From Botryosphaeria dothidea (Eukaryota > Ascomycota > Dothideomycetes > Botryosphaeriales > Botryosphaeriaceae), in the NCBI GenBank assembly GCA_011503125.2, contig WWBZ02000016.1:1984001-2048000 (forward strand): a stretch of 64,000 nucleotides of DNA, given 5' to 3'. This document shows, piece by piece, positions 33,358-44,806 of the stretch. Every line of letters begins with the position of its first letter. Positions within the stretch are counted from its first letter, which is position 1. Under the pieces are notes generated by a model. The model was not told the origin of the DNA, made no database searches, and worked only from the letters and a program-made list of their open reading frames with translations. Both the position numbers and the translations under genes were made by a program.

Positions 33358-33391
<34 letters not shown>

Positions 33392-36232
33392 GGCGGCCCC
33401 TCTCGCGGCAAAATTGTCATTCGAGAGCAGCACAAACGAACCCAACTTCGCTGCCCCCCAGCGCCAATCACATCCGCATGCGGCATCTATTCCACATCCA
33501 CACGTGCGATCGCTCATGGCGCGCAATCCCGCCGCCACACGTGTAAAACGTGGCAATATAGGGACGCGCCTATACGTACTACCACCCCCGCCCGCCGATG
33601 GACGCCTCGCTGCCGAAGTCTGCCCTAATCAGACGGCCTTCATGCGTCCATGCCTTGCGAGGCAGTAGCAGCGAAGCAGGGTGGTGGTGTCGCGCGCGAC
33701 ATGGCCAAGGAAAGCGGGACCAGCGCGGCGGAGTCGAGTGGGCAGTGCTGCTTTTGGCTCGCGGGGTGAGGTCAGAGGTCAGACGGTGGAAAAGGCTGGC
33801 CAGCCCGTCGCCCTGCCTGTGCCATGGCATCAACACATACGTCGACGGCTTGGCTCTGTGCTCCGCCCTGCCATTGCACGAACCTGCCCTACGCAACCGT
33901 CAGCCCATCGCCGTAGATCCCCGCCGGCATCACCACGAGCGCCCTTCACGCTCCGCCGAAACCTTAAAACCTTCCTTGGTGACCACCACCGCGGCCCAAA
34001 GAGACACTCGACGCAGTTTCCCGACCGCCCATCCTCCGCTGTAATTCGCTTCCTCGGACCCGTCTTCGCCATGCTCGACAAGCCAATCGATGACTCTGGC
34101 GAAGAATCCGTCTCGTAGTTATTACCATGCCGCGACCGGGAATTAGATCCGTTTGACCCAACGCAAACGCATACACCTACCGTCTTTGGGCGAACACCTA
34201 CAGAGCTCGGGTCGCAGAACTACGCACCGGTCGGCTGCACCTACGCCGAACCCTACACATGCTTCCATGATCGATGGAGGATTCCCACATTTCTTCCCGT
34301 GCGAAATGTTGGGCGGAGTACTCTCCGCCCCGGTGACGGAAGAGAACGTACCTCACTCCAACACTGCCCAACCATTTCCAGCAATGGAAAGAACACCCAC
34401 GAAAAAATAGTGAGAAATAATGGAAGTAGTGTCACTGCTCGCCGATCCTCCCGCTTGGCCAGGAATCCTCTACCAACCCGCTTCCCGTTTCATCCATGCC
34501 ATTCCAACACAGCAAATCGAGGCCGTAGTTCCGACAGCGAACCTTAAAACAGCCCACCAGCCGAACGGACACCACACGGCCGCCCGATCGGACAAAATTT
34601 CACGGCAAACCGGCAATCAGTGAGGCCGACCGAGAGAGCGCGGAGACGAGAAACCAGGTTCGAGGGGAGGAAAGAAAGAGCAGAAATAGAGTTTGGGCGG
34701 GAACCATTGTGCAGAACGCGTCAACAGAAGCAAAAAAGAAATAATAACATCATCGTTATCCGTCCCCGTAGTTCATCCGTCCCCTTCGGACACAATGATT
34801 TGCTTCATGTCCGATGTGACGCGGGACGATGCAGTAAACCGATGATTTGCCTGCCTTACCTTCAGCCCCACACCTACACGCGCCCACCCCGCCACGGGTG
34901 CCTCGTAACGAGGAAAACGAGCAACAACCACCCACGAGCGCCCAGAGGCTAGGATCTCACACCCTTCTTCCTGTTTTATTTCAGGCTCTTGTCCTTGTCG
35001 TCGTCGGTCCGCTCGGCTGCGGATCTTCCGCGCCTGCTACCGCTATTCCCTTTTCAGTCACTCCGCTGAAAATTTGGCCACCATGCAAGAAAGATCAGGA
35101 AGGTACAGCATTTTGCTCAGACCACAACCTTGAGAAGTGTTGAATCCAAGACCGGCGTCGGATACGGCTGAGGTCGGCATGTCATGCAGCTTGTCGTTCG
35201 GCCTCGAGAATGGCTTTACTGCATCGAATGAAGTGCTTTCTATTCGTCCCAACAGCATGTGAAAAGACATTCAAGAACGCAGTCATTGGCTGGTAGTCGG
35301 GAGGATTAAAACTTCAAAGTAATCTCTATCATTTGTGGGTCTGTGTTGCCCATGAGTGCAGGAATTAGAATCCCGCCTCGTGCTCCCGAGTTTTGCTCGT
35401 GATGGTGTAGCTAGCTAAGATACATGCCTTGGAAATCGGTAGCAACAAAAATTTTAACGTAATCCCCGTCTCTTGAGACGTATTGCAGCCCAGCTCAAAC
35501 TTAATGGAGCAAACCCGGGGCTGCCAGGACGATCCGTGGCGACCGAACATTGCATCCCTCCCATCTTCCTGCAGAATAAGACAATATTCGGGGGGAAGAG
35601 CGTAAGAAAACGTAAACACAGAGCGTGATTGAAAACAAAATACCAACAGCCAGATGAATAGCAGAAGGCCCGGCAGTCAGTAACCGAACAGAAGGAAAAT
35701 GCCGATACAATGATGATATTCCCAGCGATTTACCCCCATCTTTTTATTCCGCCCACGCCACACTGAGGCTTTTCTCATATGCCAGGTAACATTGACGCCT
35801 CATTTCGCGTGGTAAAAGAAAAGCAGAATAGCCCGAGCAGACTCATGCAATGGTCTGCCATAAAATTCGAAAAAAAAGACACGCCGGGATATGTTGCGAA
35901 CCGAGAGAAGCCTCCGGGTGAGAGCACATAATACGCCAACCCCATGTTAACAAAGGAGAGCTTGAACCGCTGGCTGAAGCTGTATGTTGAGTCGAAGGTG
36001 GTCCAGCCGTGGCACAGTGGCGTATGCTGCGGTAGACCTATCGTACAATACGTAAAGGGGAATCTCTTAATAAAGAAGCGGGGAGCTCTCTCTGGGCGTT
36101 GCATGACGGAGCTGGTGGACATCATCAATTAAAAATACACCCCAGCGCTGTGCTGGCAGACGTTGCAAACGCCAACCAAATAGAAAGCTGGTTTGATCCG
36201 CGTGCAGTGATGATATCGTCGCGGGGCGGCCG
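30822..36232. other. 5.4-kb gene-empty region
   Basis: I find no coding region with family resemblance or paired splice signals. The cytidine deaminase promoter occupies the left end. Around 32600-34100 the sequence is GC-rich, with many short overlapping frames on both strands, as random GC-rich DNA gives. An (ACGC)n run lies near 33360. It could hold long leaders or non-coding transcripts, but nothing in the sequence shows that. Confidence 0.55.
33358..33390. repeat. tetranucleotide repeat (CACG)n
   Basis: About eight consecutive CACG/CGCA units, preceded directly by a short GGCA run. Confidence 0.95.
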
Positions 36233-37760
36233 TTATCTGTGGTTGTACTGCCTTGCGCCAGCGAATTCCACACCCTGCATGGCAGTTGGTTGCACTGCAG
36301 GCTGTGCACCATTCTGCCATTGTGGTTGCTGCAAAGGTGGAAGAACATTTTGTTGACCTTGACCAGGTTGGGATTGCTGTTGCGCCAGATAGTTCGTCAT
36401 ACTGCCGAAGACATGCGGGTGGTTAGGATCCATCTGGCGAAGTTGCTGCCACGCAGCGTGGAGTTCGTGCTTGAGTTCCGTGTTTTCGCGCTCAAGCTCG
36501 CTGGCCCTGGGGTTGTAGGCGGCAGTTGCACTTTCCTGTCTCAAGCGGTTGTTGTCGCTCTGTATCCTGTCAAAATTTCTTTGCAGGCTTCTGATGTACT
36601 CAATCGCTGCAATGCGCGTCAGCTGCCAAATACTATGACAAATAGGGGAGGTCTACAAACATTTGGTGAGAATTTCCCACTTGCTTGACTTGTTGCCGGG
36701 AGAGTTTGGAAGGATGCCATTCAGTTCATCGAAGAGCTGCTTCATTTCACTGCGCCTCTTACGCTCAGCCATCTTGTGGCTGACCCGCAACTCGGGAGTC
36801 CGGCTGTAGTTGCCAGTTCCAGGAGTCGACGCATGTTCAGACTGCAGATTGGTGATGTTGCGGTGCTGCATAGAATGATGGTGAGTGTGGGGGATTTCTG
36901 CTCTGGATTAGCTATCGTCACGACAGTACTAGATGATCAAACACACCATCTTCAAATCTCTTTTGCCCCGGGGGAAGCGCTTCAGCATAGATGCTGCTGT
37001 TGATAGACGTAGCGAAACTGTTTTGCCTCGACGGAATTGACCTTGTGGATCGCTCAATGCTCGAGTCACCACTGCTAGAGCCACGGCGTTCATCCGGTTC
37101 GGCATCGGGAAAAGCCCAAGGGAAACCCTTGGTGGGCGCAGCCGCCATAGGATCGGGCATGCCAGAGACGCTGCGTGGATTGGGGTTGATTACAGGTGCT
37201 CGGCGGGGCGCTTGGTTGGCGCGGACGGAGTCCCGAGGACCCAGAGGGGAGAGCGGCGGACCTCCATTTTGGCGGTTCTCCTGGGTGATGCCTCGTTGCT
37301 GTTGCAGACTGGAGACGAGCGAGACACGCGACGTATTTTGGGATTCGTAAGGTGACGAGGGACTGATGGCCAGGTGGTTCATGCCAGCATTCATGCGGCT
37401 GTCAACGCTGCTTCTCCTCGATTCCAGGTAGGAGGAAGAGGCATCAAGGCTCTGGCGATTGTCGAAAGTGTAGTTGAAGGGCGGCAATGCCTGTGGAGTC
37501 TGGGACAGTTGGCGTGCCGACTGCGGTGTCTCGGGTACAGAGTTCCGCGATGGCGAGTCCTCGGCGTTGAGAATGTTCTGAAGCTGGAGGTTGGTGGTGT
37601 TGGAGACTCCTGACGAGTGCTTGCTCTGTGTCTGGGAAATGGACCATGTTCCAGAATCACGAGCTTCGGGCGGCTGGCGCGACTGCATCTGGACGGCATC
37701 GGATTGAGGGAGGTTGTGCGTCAGCGACGCGATCGAAGGCAGGGCCTGGGCCTGAGACAT
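36233..37760 (-). CDS. bHLH transcription factor
   Basis: Three exons: complement(36233..36606, 36661..36897, 36947..37760), 474 aa. The N-terminal 290 residues are low-complexity, rich in Ser, Gln, Pro and Asn (MSQAQALPSIASLTHN). The basic region and helix 1 are SHKMAERKRRSEMKQLFDEL. The loop is PNSPGNKSSKWEILTK and helix 2 follows across the last splice as SIEYIRSLQRNFDRI. A coiled-coil/leucine-rich tail with ELERENTELKHELHAAWQQL and a Gln-rich C-terminus end the protein. The ERKRR basic stretch fits E-box binding as a dimer. The ATG at 37760 was chosen over one at 37835. The upstream region is long, GC-rich and gene-free, as is common for regulator genes in these fungi. Confidence 0.9.
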
Positions 37761-39080
37761 GTTGACGGATGGATGGACCTCACGTGAGGCGGGGACGACA
37801 AACAACAAGGAGATGAGAGATGAAGAGCGAGACAAGGACTTTTGACGGTAAGAGAGACGAGGTGACTAGGCGCAGACAAGGCCGGCCCACAGCGTAGCAG
37901 ACCAGAGTACAACGGAATTGGGTCCGTCTCGAGTGGTTAAGACGAAAGGAGATGGCGTGGTGGTAAGAACTAGCGGGATGGTCAGGGCCCTCAATTAAAG
38001 AACGGGTTTCGGTGGTAGCAGCAGCAGCGTTCCCTGGGGCCCACGTCAGCAAGTGAAGAGCAATTGCCGCCGAGCAGGGCGGGATTGCCGAGGCGGCAGC
38101 ACGGGGTGACGTCGGGCGGAGGATGGAGAGGAAGGCACGCACTTACTCGAGGCGGGGGCTGCTGTCGAGGCCAGAGGGCAGCGGGCGGTGGAAGGCAGCT
38201 CGCAAGCGGGCGGCGCGCAAAACAAAAGAGCGGTTCAGGTTCAGGATCAGGCGTGGGCAGCAGTGCCGCGAGCCGGGCCGATTCCACAATGCAGGGAACG
38301 GGGCGGGCTCAGGGCATTGGGGTGGAGGGGGTTCGCCGGTGGTCGCGGGGTTTGGCGTCGCAGAAGAGGACGACGGGGAGCAGGAGGGCGGCAGTGGGTG
38401 GTGGTGTGGAGATCACGGGACGGGCTCATTCACGGCAGGGCCGAGGGGAGCGAGGAGACGGGCGCGCGGTGCGGGAGCGGAGGCAGATGAGATATTGCAG
38501 CGAAGGGAGGCGGAAACGGTGGCGCGCACGGGTGGTTGCACGAGAGCGCTTCGGAGCCTGACACGGTCACGGGCGGGAGCCGGCAAGGAAGGGCAGGCAG
38601 GGAGCTGAGGCAGCGCGGAGGCAGAGAGTCAGGAAAGCTACGCGCGTATGCAGCAGAGAGGGCGTCTCTTTCTTTTGGAGCAGCGACGCCGACCAGTGAC
38701 CAGACCTCTCTCAGGCGTCCCTTACATGCACGACTCAGCAGCTCCCGGCGGGGCGGTTCGGGGAAGCAGTCGCCAGCGCAGCGTGGGCGCGGGTTGGGGG
38801 CGGGCGGGCAGCGGGCAGCGAGCGACGCGGGCTGGTGGCAGAGAGGGCCCGCGGGCGCGCGGTGCAGAGCAGCGCAGCGCGCCGCTGGCGCAGCCATCGC
38901 AGCCAGCGAGCCAGCCGGCCTTGACGATGGCCGCTGATCTGCTGGCGGCAGCACGTGGGCGGCCGGGTTGCGAGCCTCCAGATCCTCGCATCCTCGCATC
39001 CCGTCGTCCAGCCGCCAGCCACGCCTCCTCCTGTGGCTGGCGCTTGCCAAGCGCGTGGAGCGCCCGGCCGGCCCTGCTGC

Positions 39081-39103
39081 CTGCCCTGCCCTGCCCTGCC
39101 CTG
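39081..39103. repeat. pentanucleotide repeat (CTGCC)n
   Basis: Four to five CTGCC units in the GC-rich region upstream of the bHLH gene. Confidence 0.85.
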
Positions 39104-42100
39104 GCGAGGCCCGCAGCCCGCCGTGCCCGCAGTGCTCGCAGTGCCCTCCCCTCGCGTGGCTCCCGTCACTGCTGCTTTAAACCACGCGCCGTGCTCGCTT
39201 ATCGCCCTCGCCCTCGACGCCCGCGGCCGCCCGTATGACTCGATCTGCCTGCCCGGCGAAACGCACCCAACCTGCGATCGTGCCACCCTCCCGCCCGCGA
39301 TCTGCGCCAGTCGCCGCCAGCGCTGCCAGGGAGAGCCCGCAGAGAACCACCACCGACGGCGCGCTGCCACAGCGCCCGCGAGCACCACCACCACCAGACC
39401 GCTCGGAATGATGAGCGCTGCAGCGCCCGTCGCACCGCGCACCCGTGCAGCGTTCCTCTCCCCTGTCCAGTTAGCGTCCGCTGCATGTCATTGCCCAGAG
39501 CTAACACCACGGCCACCCAGACGTTGCTGCTTGCAACCTCACCCACCGTCCACGCCTGCTGCTGCACTCCTCAGCCCACTTGTGGGGCTCCGCCGACGGC
39601 CTGCCCAAGCCCGACGCCGTGTCTCAGCACCAACGTGAGCCTGCGCAGGTCCAGCCGGCACCAGCAACCTCCTTTCAACCCTCGAGTTGCACCGCGTCGC
39701 CGTTTCTGGCCGAGCCAGCAGGATGAGTAAGCCCTCCGCAAGACAACCCGGGTCCTCAGTCCGCAACATCGACTGCAGATCTGCCCGTGGACCCAGGAAA
39801 AGCGCCGTGACAAAGGGAGCATTCTAGCCAGGGGCGCCCGCTGCTGCCCATCGTGAAGCCACTCTGTACCACCCTCCGCTGCCCGGATATCCAGGACGGG
39901 TGCAGTAGCGGCAAAAACTGTCCGTCGCAGCGCGCCCGGCCTTGGTTCGTCCGACCATCTGATCCTCCCCGTGATGGCCATCGTCCGTGGTCCCGGATCC
40001 TGCTTCGTTTCATCAAGGAGAGCGGCTGCAGACGGTCATCTCCCACTGCTGATGGAGAGCCGTAATGAACAGGGTTGCATGTCTCTGAGCAACACGGAAG
40101 ACCTCCGTCCGCGCCACGCTTCGGAGAATTTTTGTCGTCGGATACGCACACATGCCAATACCGGTCTCCACATGGCCTAGAGGCCGCTTGCAGCGTTTTG
40201 AGCAATGCCAGCCTCGTTGCGGGCGCCTCCGCATGCTGCACCGAGTGGGACGCCTCCCAATGACCGGGTTTGGAAGTGCGTCGCGGTACCCTAGCCGTGC
40301 CTCGTAGCACACCCGTCGGAAGCGTGCGCAGGAGGAAACTCATCAGAGCTACTTGTCCCCCACGCCAGCGCTGCTGCTCTTTTTGTCGTAAGTACCCACT
40401 GTGCACCGCATCACGCTAACCTCGGTCTCATCGCCGAGTGGAGTGCTCTTTGGATGTTTAACTTTGCCTGTCATTTGGACGACGCGGCCGTTGCGATGTT
40501 TGGCCTGTGGCCATCGAGCAACGGCCGTGTTGTGGAGCCAATATCAGTTACGATATTCGCCTCGATGCGGACCATGTCTCAGTCTAATTTTGTTCCCCAT
40601 TGGCCTGATCGAGGGATCGCACCAATGTGTACCTCCAGCGCTTTCGGCAAGAGGGGGCAATACTCGGCGTGCGGAAAAGGCGCAATCTGCGGGGTCCGTT
40701 TCAAGAATTGGTCGCTGTGGCGATTCGGGTGGCGCCAATGTACATCATGCGCAGAAGGCGGTTATCATCATGGCACGCATTAATCAATCGCCATTACACG
40801 CGCTCCTCACACCGCTCAAAGCGCCAATGGATTTTGTTATCAGCCACAAGTAAAACAACAAAGAGTGTTGATAACCGTCGTCGCGATCGAGGATTGCTTA
40901 AGGGACCAGTCACCCTTGATCCCTTGTGTTGTCAAATTCAACCGCCCCCCTTTCTTTCTGGAACGTTTTGTGCACATGGCTACAATCCAAAAGTTGCTGC
41001 CTATTGGACAAAATCCACGCAAGCTAAACAAGCGTCAACAAGACGTTGCGAAAGCACGCTTTTATCACGTTGTCCTCGTGTCGCAACCGTTCGGATCCTT
41101 GGGGACCGAAAACGGCAATACCACCCTGAGGAACGTGTCCCAAGTCAGACCGAAGCCCATGCCGGCCTCCACTAACAATTATACAAAGGAAAACCTTGCC
41201 ACGCCAAGGCATGCGACGTCGATGTTTCTCCAACCCAACATGTTGGGCACCCCACTAGTGCTTCCTGCCCAGAATATTGATGTTTTCCAGGACCGCGAGC
41301 ATAGCGCCATCATGTCCCACGAGTGCGGGCCGATGAAAGGAATGCTTGGTCAAGCACTACGCGTCCCGAGCACGAGGTATGTTGCCACAGCGCAGTGCAT
41401 TCCTCAATCTGCGGAGGAGTCGTACGATACTAGGGAAGATCAAAGCCGATCTGCTCGACAGCATGACCACGTATACGAGCACATGCCCATGCTGCTGCGA
41501 GTTGATCTGGCTGTCTGCCAGTGGTGCTTGGGATGCGCGGTCCATATCCACCGCCCCGCACGGAGGGGTCTGAAGTGCGCCTCGAATACGGGACGTACTC
41601 ATGTACCCCTCAAAGATCCACTCGGCAAAGTTTCCCACCACCCCTTCAGGATGAGGGCAGCCTCCTTGCCCATTTGAATCTGGAATCTCTGTCGCTGCTA
41701 AACTAATGCCGCCGCGAAGAAACCGCAAGGTCTGTTAGTGTTCCAAACGCCCATCAAACTTGTCTAATGCACGTCCCATGCTCCATGTAGGCGAGGTCGA
41801 GGAGAGGCTAACGGAACAGGCAGGAGGTAATCTGAAGTAACTCTCAGAGACAGTCCAAGAGCGGGAAAGAAAGGACGGTTATCGCGATGCAGTGGTCCTT
41901 TCTGACATGGTGTTTCTTTCAACGCTCCCAAAAACCATATACCACGCCACAAATGGTTTACGCTTGCCGGAGAGAGTAGGCCGCGGGCTCCGAGGATGTG
42001 CCGGCCGACAAAAATTTTGACGTCAACCGCACTCAACACCACACAGCCCCTATCTGAAGGATACCTAACCATACAAAACGATGCCAAAAAAAATGACTCT

Positions 42101-42144
42101 CCGACGGGGAATCTATGGATTGTTAGTTTCATCGCTGGCATTGA

Positions 42145-42264
42145 GGTTCGAACGGGTAATCTTACCGAACCCCGGTCTCCCGCGCTTGTAACGATACATT
42201 TGTTCTGGCAATTTGCCAGGGTGGCAGTGACAAGCGGAAATCATGACCACTAGACCATCGAAGA
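42145..42264 (-). pseudogene. degenerate tRNA-Asp(GTC)-like locus, interrupted
   Basis: On the minus strand the 5' half of a fungal tRNA-Asp is intact. The acceptor strand TCTTCGA, D-arm GGTCTAGTGGTCATGA, anticodon stem TCCGC and loop TTGTCAC (anticodon GTC at 42229-42231) are all present. After the loop come about 37 extra bases containing CTGGCAAATTGCCAG, then GCGGG, which pairs with TCCGC. The extra bases sit where tRNA introns occur. The T-arm is damaged: CCGGGGTTCG is followed by an extra GTAAG before ATTACCCG, and the final TCGAACC pairs with only five of seven acceptor bases. I therefore read it as a tRNA pseudogene or a relic, not a working tRNA. Confidence 0.5.
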
Positions 42265-43510
42265 TGATTCAACTCTGAGAGCTGGATGATGAGTGCCAGC
42301 GGACTGGCTGCGGGGATACGGCCAGCGCAAAACATATATAAAGACAGTATCTGTTCGCAGAAAGCCTCCAAGCTACGTCATTCTCATGCCAGAAACTCCT
42401 CCGCGGAGCCGGACCGGCAAAAGCAATTCTTGCTCCGCAATTCACTTCCGGCCCAACCGAAGAAGAAAATGGCTAGAGTACCATGTCAGGCAACTGTCCA
42501 CCGAGCAATCTAGACCACCGTCCAGGCTTAAAGCGGCGTGTAGCGCTATGACTCGCGCAGAATTCAGATTTCAGCCGGGTCCCAAGATGCTGAAAACGAG
42601 GCGCAACAAGGCGGCCAAGTGGACGACAAATGCACAAAAGCGAAAGAGCGTCCACACAGCAGATGGGCGAGCACCGGCGCGGGCATGGGAAAAACGACGG
42701 CGGGCTGTTCCCGACACTGGGCCCCCTTAAGAGCGCCACGCACAAGGGCTATCCTAGCCCCGGGCTTGATTCAAAAGTTCGGGCGGGACTCCGCGTGGCT
42801 GATCAGCAAAAAGCGGCCCTCGTCGGAGGATGCTCCACGTGGGCGGATGCCACGCGGTTTGCCGCGGGATCCCACGCTACCATTTGCCAGCCTGAATTTC
42901 CCCGGTTCGGTACTGGCGTGCTTGGGTGCTTGCTCACGCACATGCTTCGCAAGGGTGCATGTTGGCAGCGCAAGCGAAGCTGACACCCGACCGGGGCAAA
43001 ATCCAGCAACGTTGTGATGACGAGAATGAGGGAACGGCAAGCCAGCATGACAGGCGTGGCAAAAAGGCCCGCCGTACACGCGGAGCGCCACGCGCGTGCA
43101 AGCCGTTTGTGCTGTGAATCCAACCAATCGCAGGTGGGCCCGACTTTCCACCAATCCGGAACTTCGAACCGTTGGTGTTGCTAACATGCCCCGGTGCTGG
43201 CACCGGTGATGACCCTTGTTTTCCTTTTTGATTTTTCGCTTCCTCACCACTGTTAGTCTGTGCCGCAGACGCCGTCATCCTTCCTTGGTAGATCCAGGAT
43301 CAAACGCCTCCTTCGCCTGCCCAGATCTTCTCATCGTTTTTTCCTTTTCTCCCTTCCTTGACCCGGCTCGCTGCTCGCAAGCCACACGGCTTAGCCATCG
43401 AGCCAATGCAACGTCACTACAGGCCGCTGCCGTGTCTGAACCACCGTCTTAGCTCGGGTCCTGCAATCAGCCTTTGAGTTCAAACGCTTGTTTTCCTTCT
43501 GTCTTCTCCA

Positions 43511-43768
43511 ATGGATAACTATTATTCACCACTTTCGGACTACGCCGAGCGACGCTTGTTCTTCTTAGAGCTTCAAAACACCGGTAGGTTACCTCTTCTG
43601 GGCTCCCCGCTTCACTGTTGTGCAGAGGAGTCCTGCAACTGACGGCTAGCGGCGATGGCCTTCAACAAACTTCACGAGATTCGAAGCATTTGCTCGGACG
43701 CGAGTGTATGTCATCTCTGGTTACAAAGCTGTGCAGGTAAATGCTTCGACGTTCCATCGCAGTCTTGA
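43511..43768 (+). CDS. possible small gene, 63 aa, unknown
   Basis: Exons 43511..43583 and 43650..43768. ATG follows a pyrimidine-rich leader. Exon 1 reads MDNYYSPLSDYAERRLFFLE and ends at a GTAGGT donor. A CTGAC branch and CTAG acceptor lead into AAMAFNKLHEIRSICSDAS in frame, with a TGA at 43766. A further intron starting at the GTATGT at 43706 is possible, with TCTAAAC and CTGCAG downstream near 43800. No homologue comes to mind. The support is a good start context, one clean intron and sensible residue composition, nothing more. Confidence 0.3.
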
Positions 43769-43994
43769 TCAGATTTTATCGATGAGAATATTCTAAACCG
43801 CCAGCTGCAGCACCCCATTGTACTCATTGTCTCATCCTACCAGCCAATGATCGGATCACAGCAGATCCTTCATTTTTTTTTTTCGTTTTCGTGGCTATGT
43901 CGTCTTTCCTTTTCAAGTCTTCCGAGTCCTGATATTTTGCTTCCAAATCTCAGCCAAGAGATAAACCACCCTGTAGAAGGGAAGACAGCCATCG

Positions 43995-44806
43995 CTAGCT
44001 GCCATACGCCACAGGATCGTAAAAGGCCTCAACGTTGTTTCCCAGGGGGTCCAGAACGAACGCCGCGTAGTATGTTGGCCGGTAGTGCGCACGGATTCCC
44101 GGCGGACCATTATCCCGGCCGCCGGCTTTTTCGGACAGGGCTGCCTCGTGAAAGGCTCTGACAGTCTCCTCGTCTGCAAAAGGAAATCAGCAAGAGAGAC
44201 GCATCAGCTCACTCTGTCTTTGTGCCCCGTCACGCGAATGTACCGCATGTCTCAGGCGGTTTTAACTTTTGTTCCAAACACGGCGAGACGAGGAGGGAAG
44301 AGGTAAGGCGGAAAGATGAGTTGGGGAGCGCGGCAGCAGTTGAACGCAAGGAGTAATTCGTCGGTGCTACATGAATAATGCCACGGCGGGTAGACTGGGG
44401 GGAAGGGGCGGGCTGCGGCGCGTTTGCCGTGGGGCCACGGACCGAGTGAAAAACGCGCGCATGGAATAACCAATTCGCCCGTTCGTCCTCGGCTATACGC
44501 AAATGATTACGTTCTGAAGATAGGAGGAAAGGAAGAAGACTATTTCATGCAAGGGAAAGGATAACTGACAAAGACTGACATACCTTTTACCAGGAACGCG
44601 ATATGAGACTCTTGGTGCGCGGCAGCCGCATCTTTCCGCCCGATCCAGAAGTCGGCCACTCTGGTGTCTGCGGAACCCATGCCGACGTAGCCTGGCAATG
44701 AAATGATGGCGGTGTAATTCAGCGGGCCAAGTACGTGGGTGTAGAAGGCCACCACAGCATCATACTTTGCGGGCGGAGCCGCAATGCCCACGTGGTTGAG
44801 AGACAT
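43995..44806 (-). CDS. glyoxalase / VOC-superfamily protein
   Basis: Two exons: complement(43995..44173, 44584..44806), 133 aa, joined by a 410-nt intron with GTATGT and TTGCAG ends. VOC proteins are small metal-dependent lyases, dioxygenases or resistance proteins built from two beta-alpha-beta-beta-beta modules. SLNHVGIAAP carries the first metal-ligand His. FYTHVLGPLNYTAI and VADFWIGRKD follow, then HQESHIAFLVK joined to DEETVRAFHEAALSEKAGG, and finally AAFVLDPLGNNVEAFYDP, which holds the C-terminal Glu ligand. The join is convincing because VKDEETVRAFHEAAL is continuous family sequence. The intron is several times longer than any other here, and I see nothing coding in it. The specific reaction is unknown. 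Confidence 0.88.

Larger units (their letters stand above)
37761..43510. other. 5.7-kb gene-poor region
   Basis: Between the bHLH start and a possible small gene at 43511. Bases 38000-39450 are extremely GC-rich with a (CTGCC)n run. The open frames on both strands are Arg/Ala/Pro-rich and look compositional. The frame at 40865-41677 (270 codons) has no recognisable domain. A degenerate tRNA-Asp-like locus is at 42145-42264. From about 43216 the + strand becomes pyrimidine-rich, as in fungal core promoters and leaders. Confidence 0.5.

Noticed and set aside
38430..39442. Long overlapping frames on both strands (up to 235 codons)
   Set aside because: Arg/Ala/Pro-rich in all frames, as expected from very GC-rich DNA; no domain, no codon preference, no splice support.
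40865..41677. 270-codon + strand frame
   Set aside because: Residue order looks random and no motif or homologous block is visible; the opposite strand has equally long frames.
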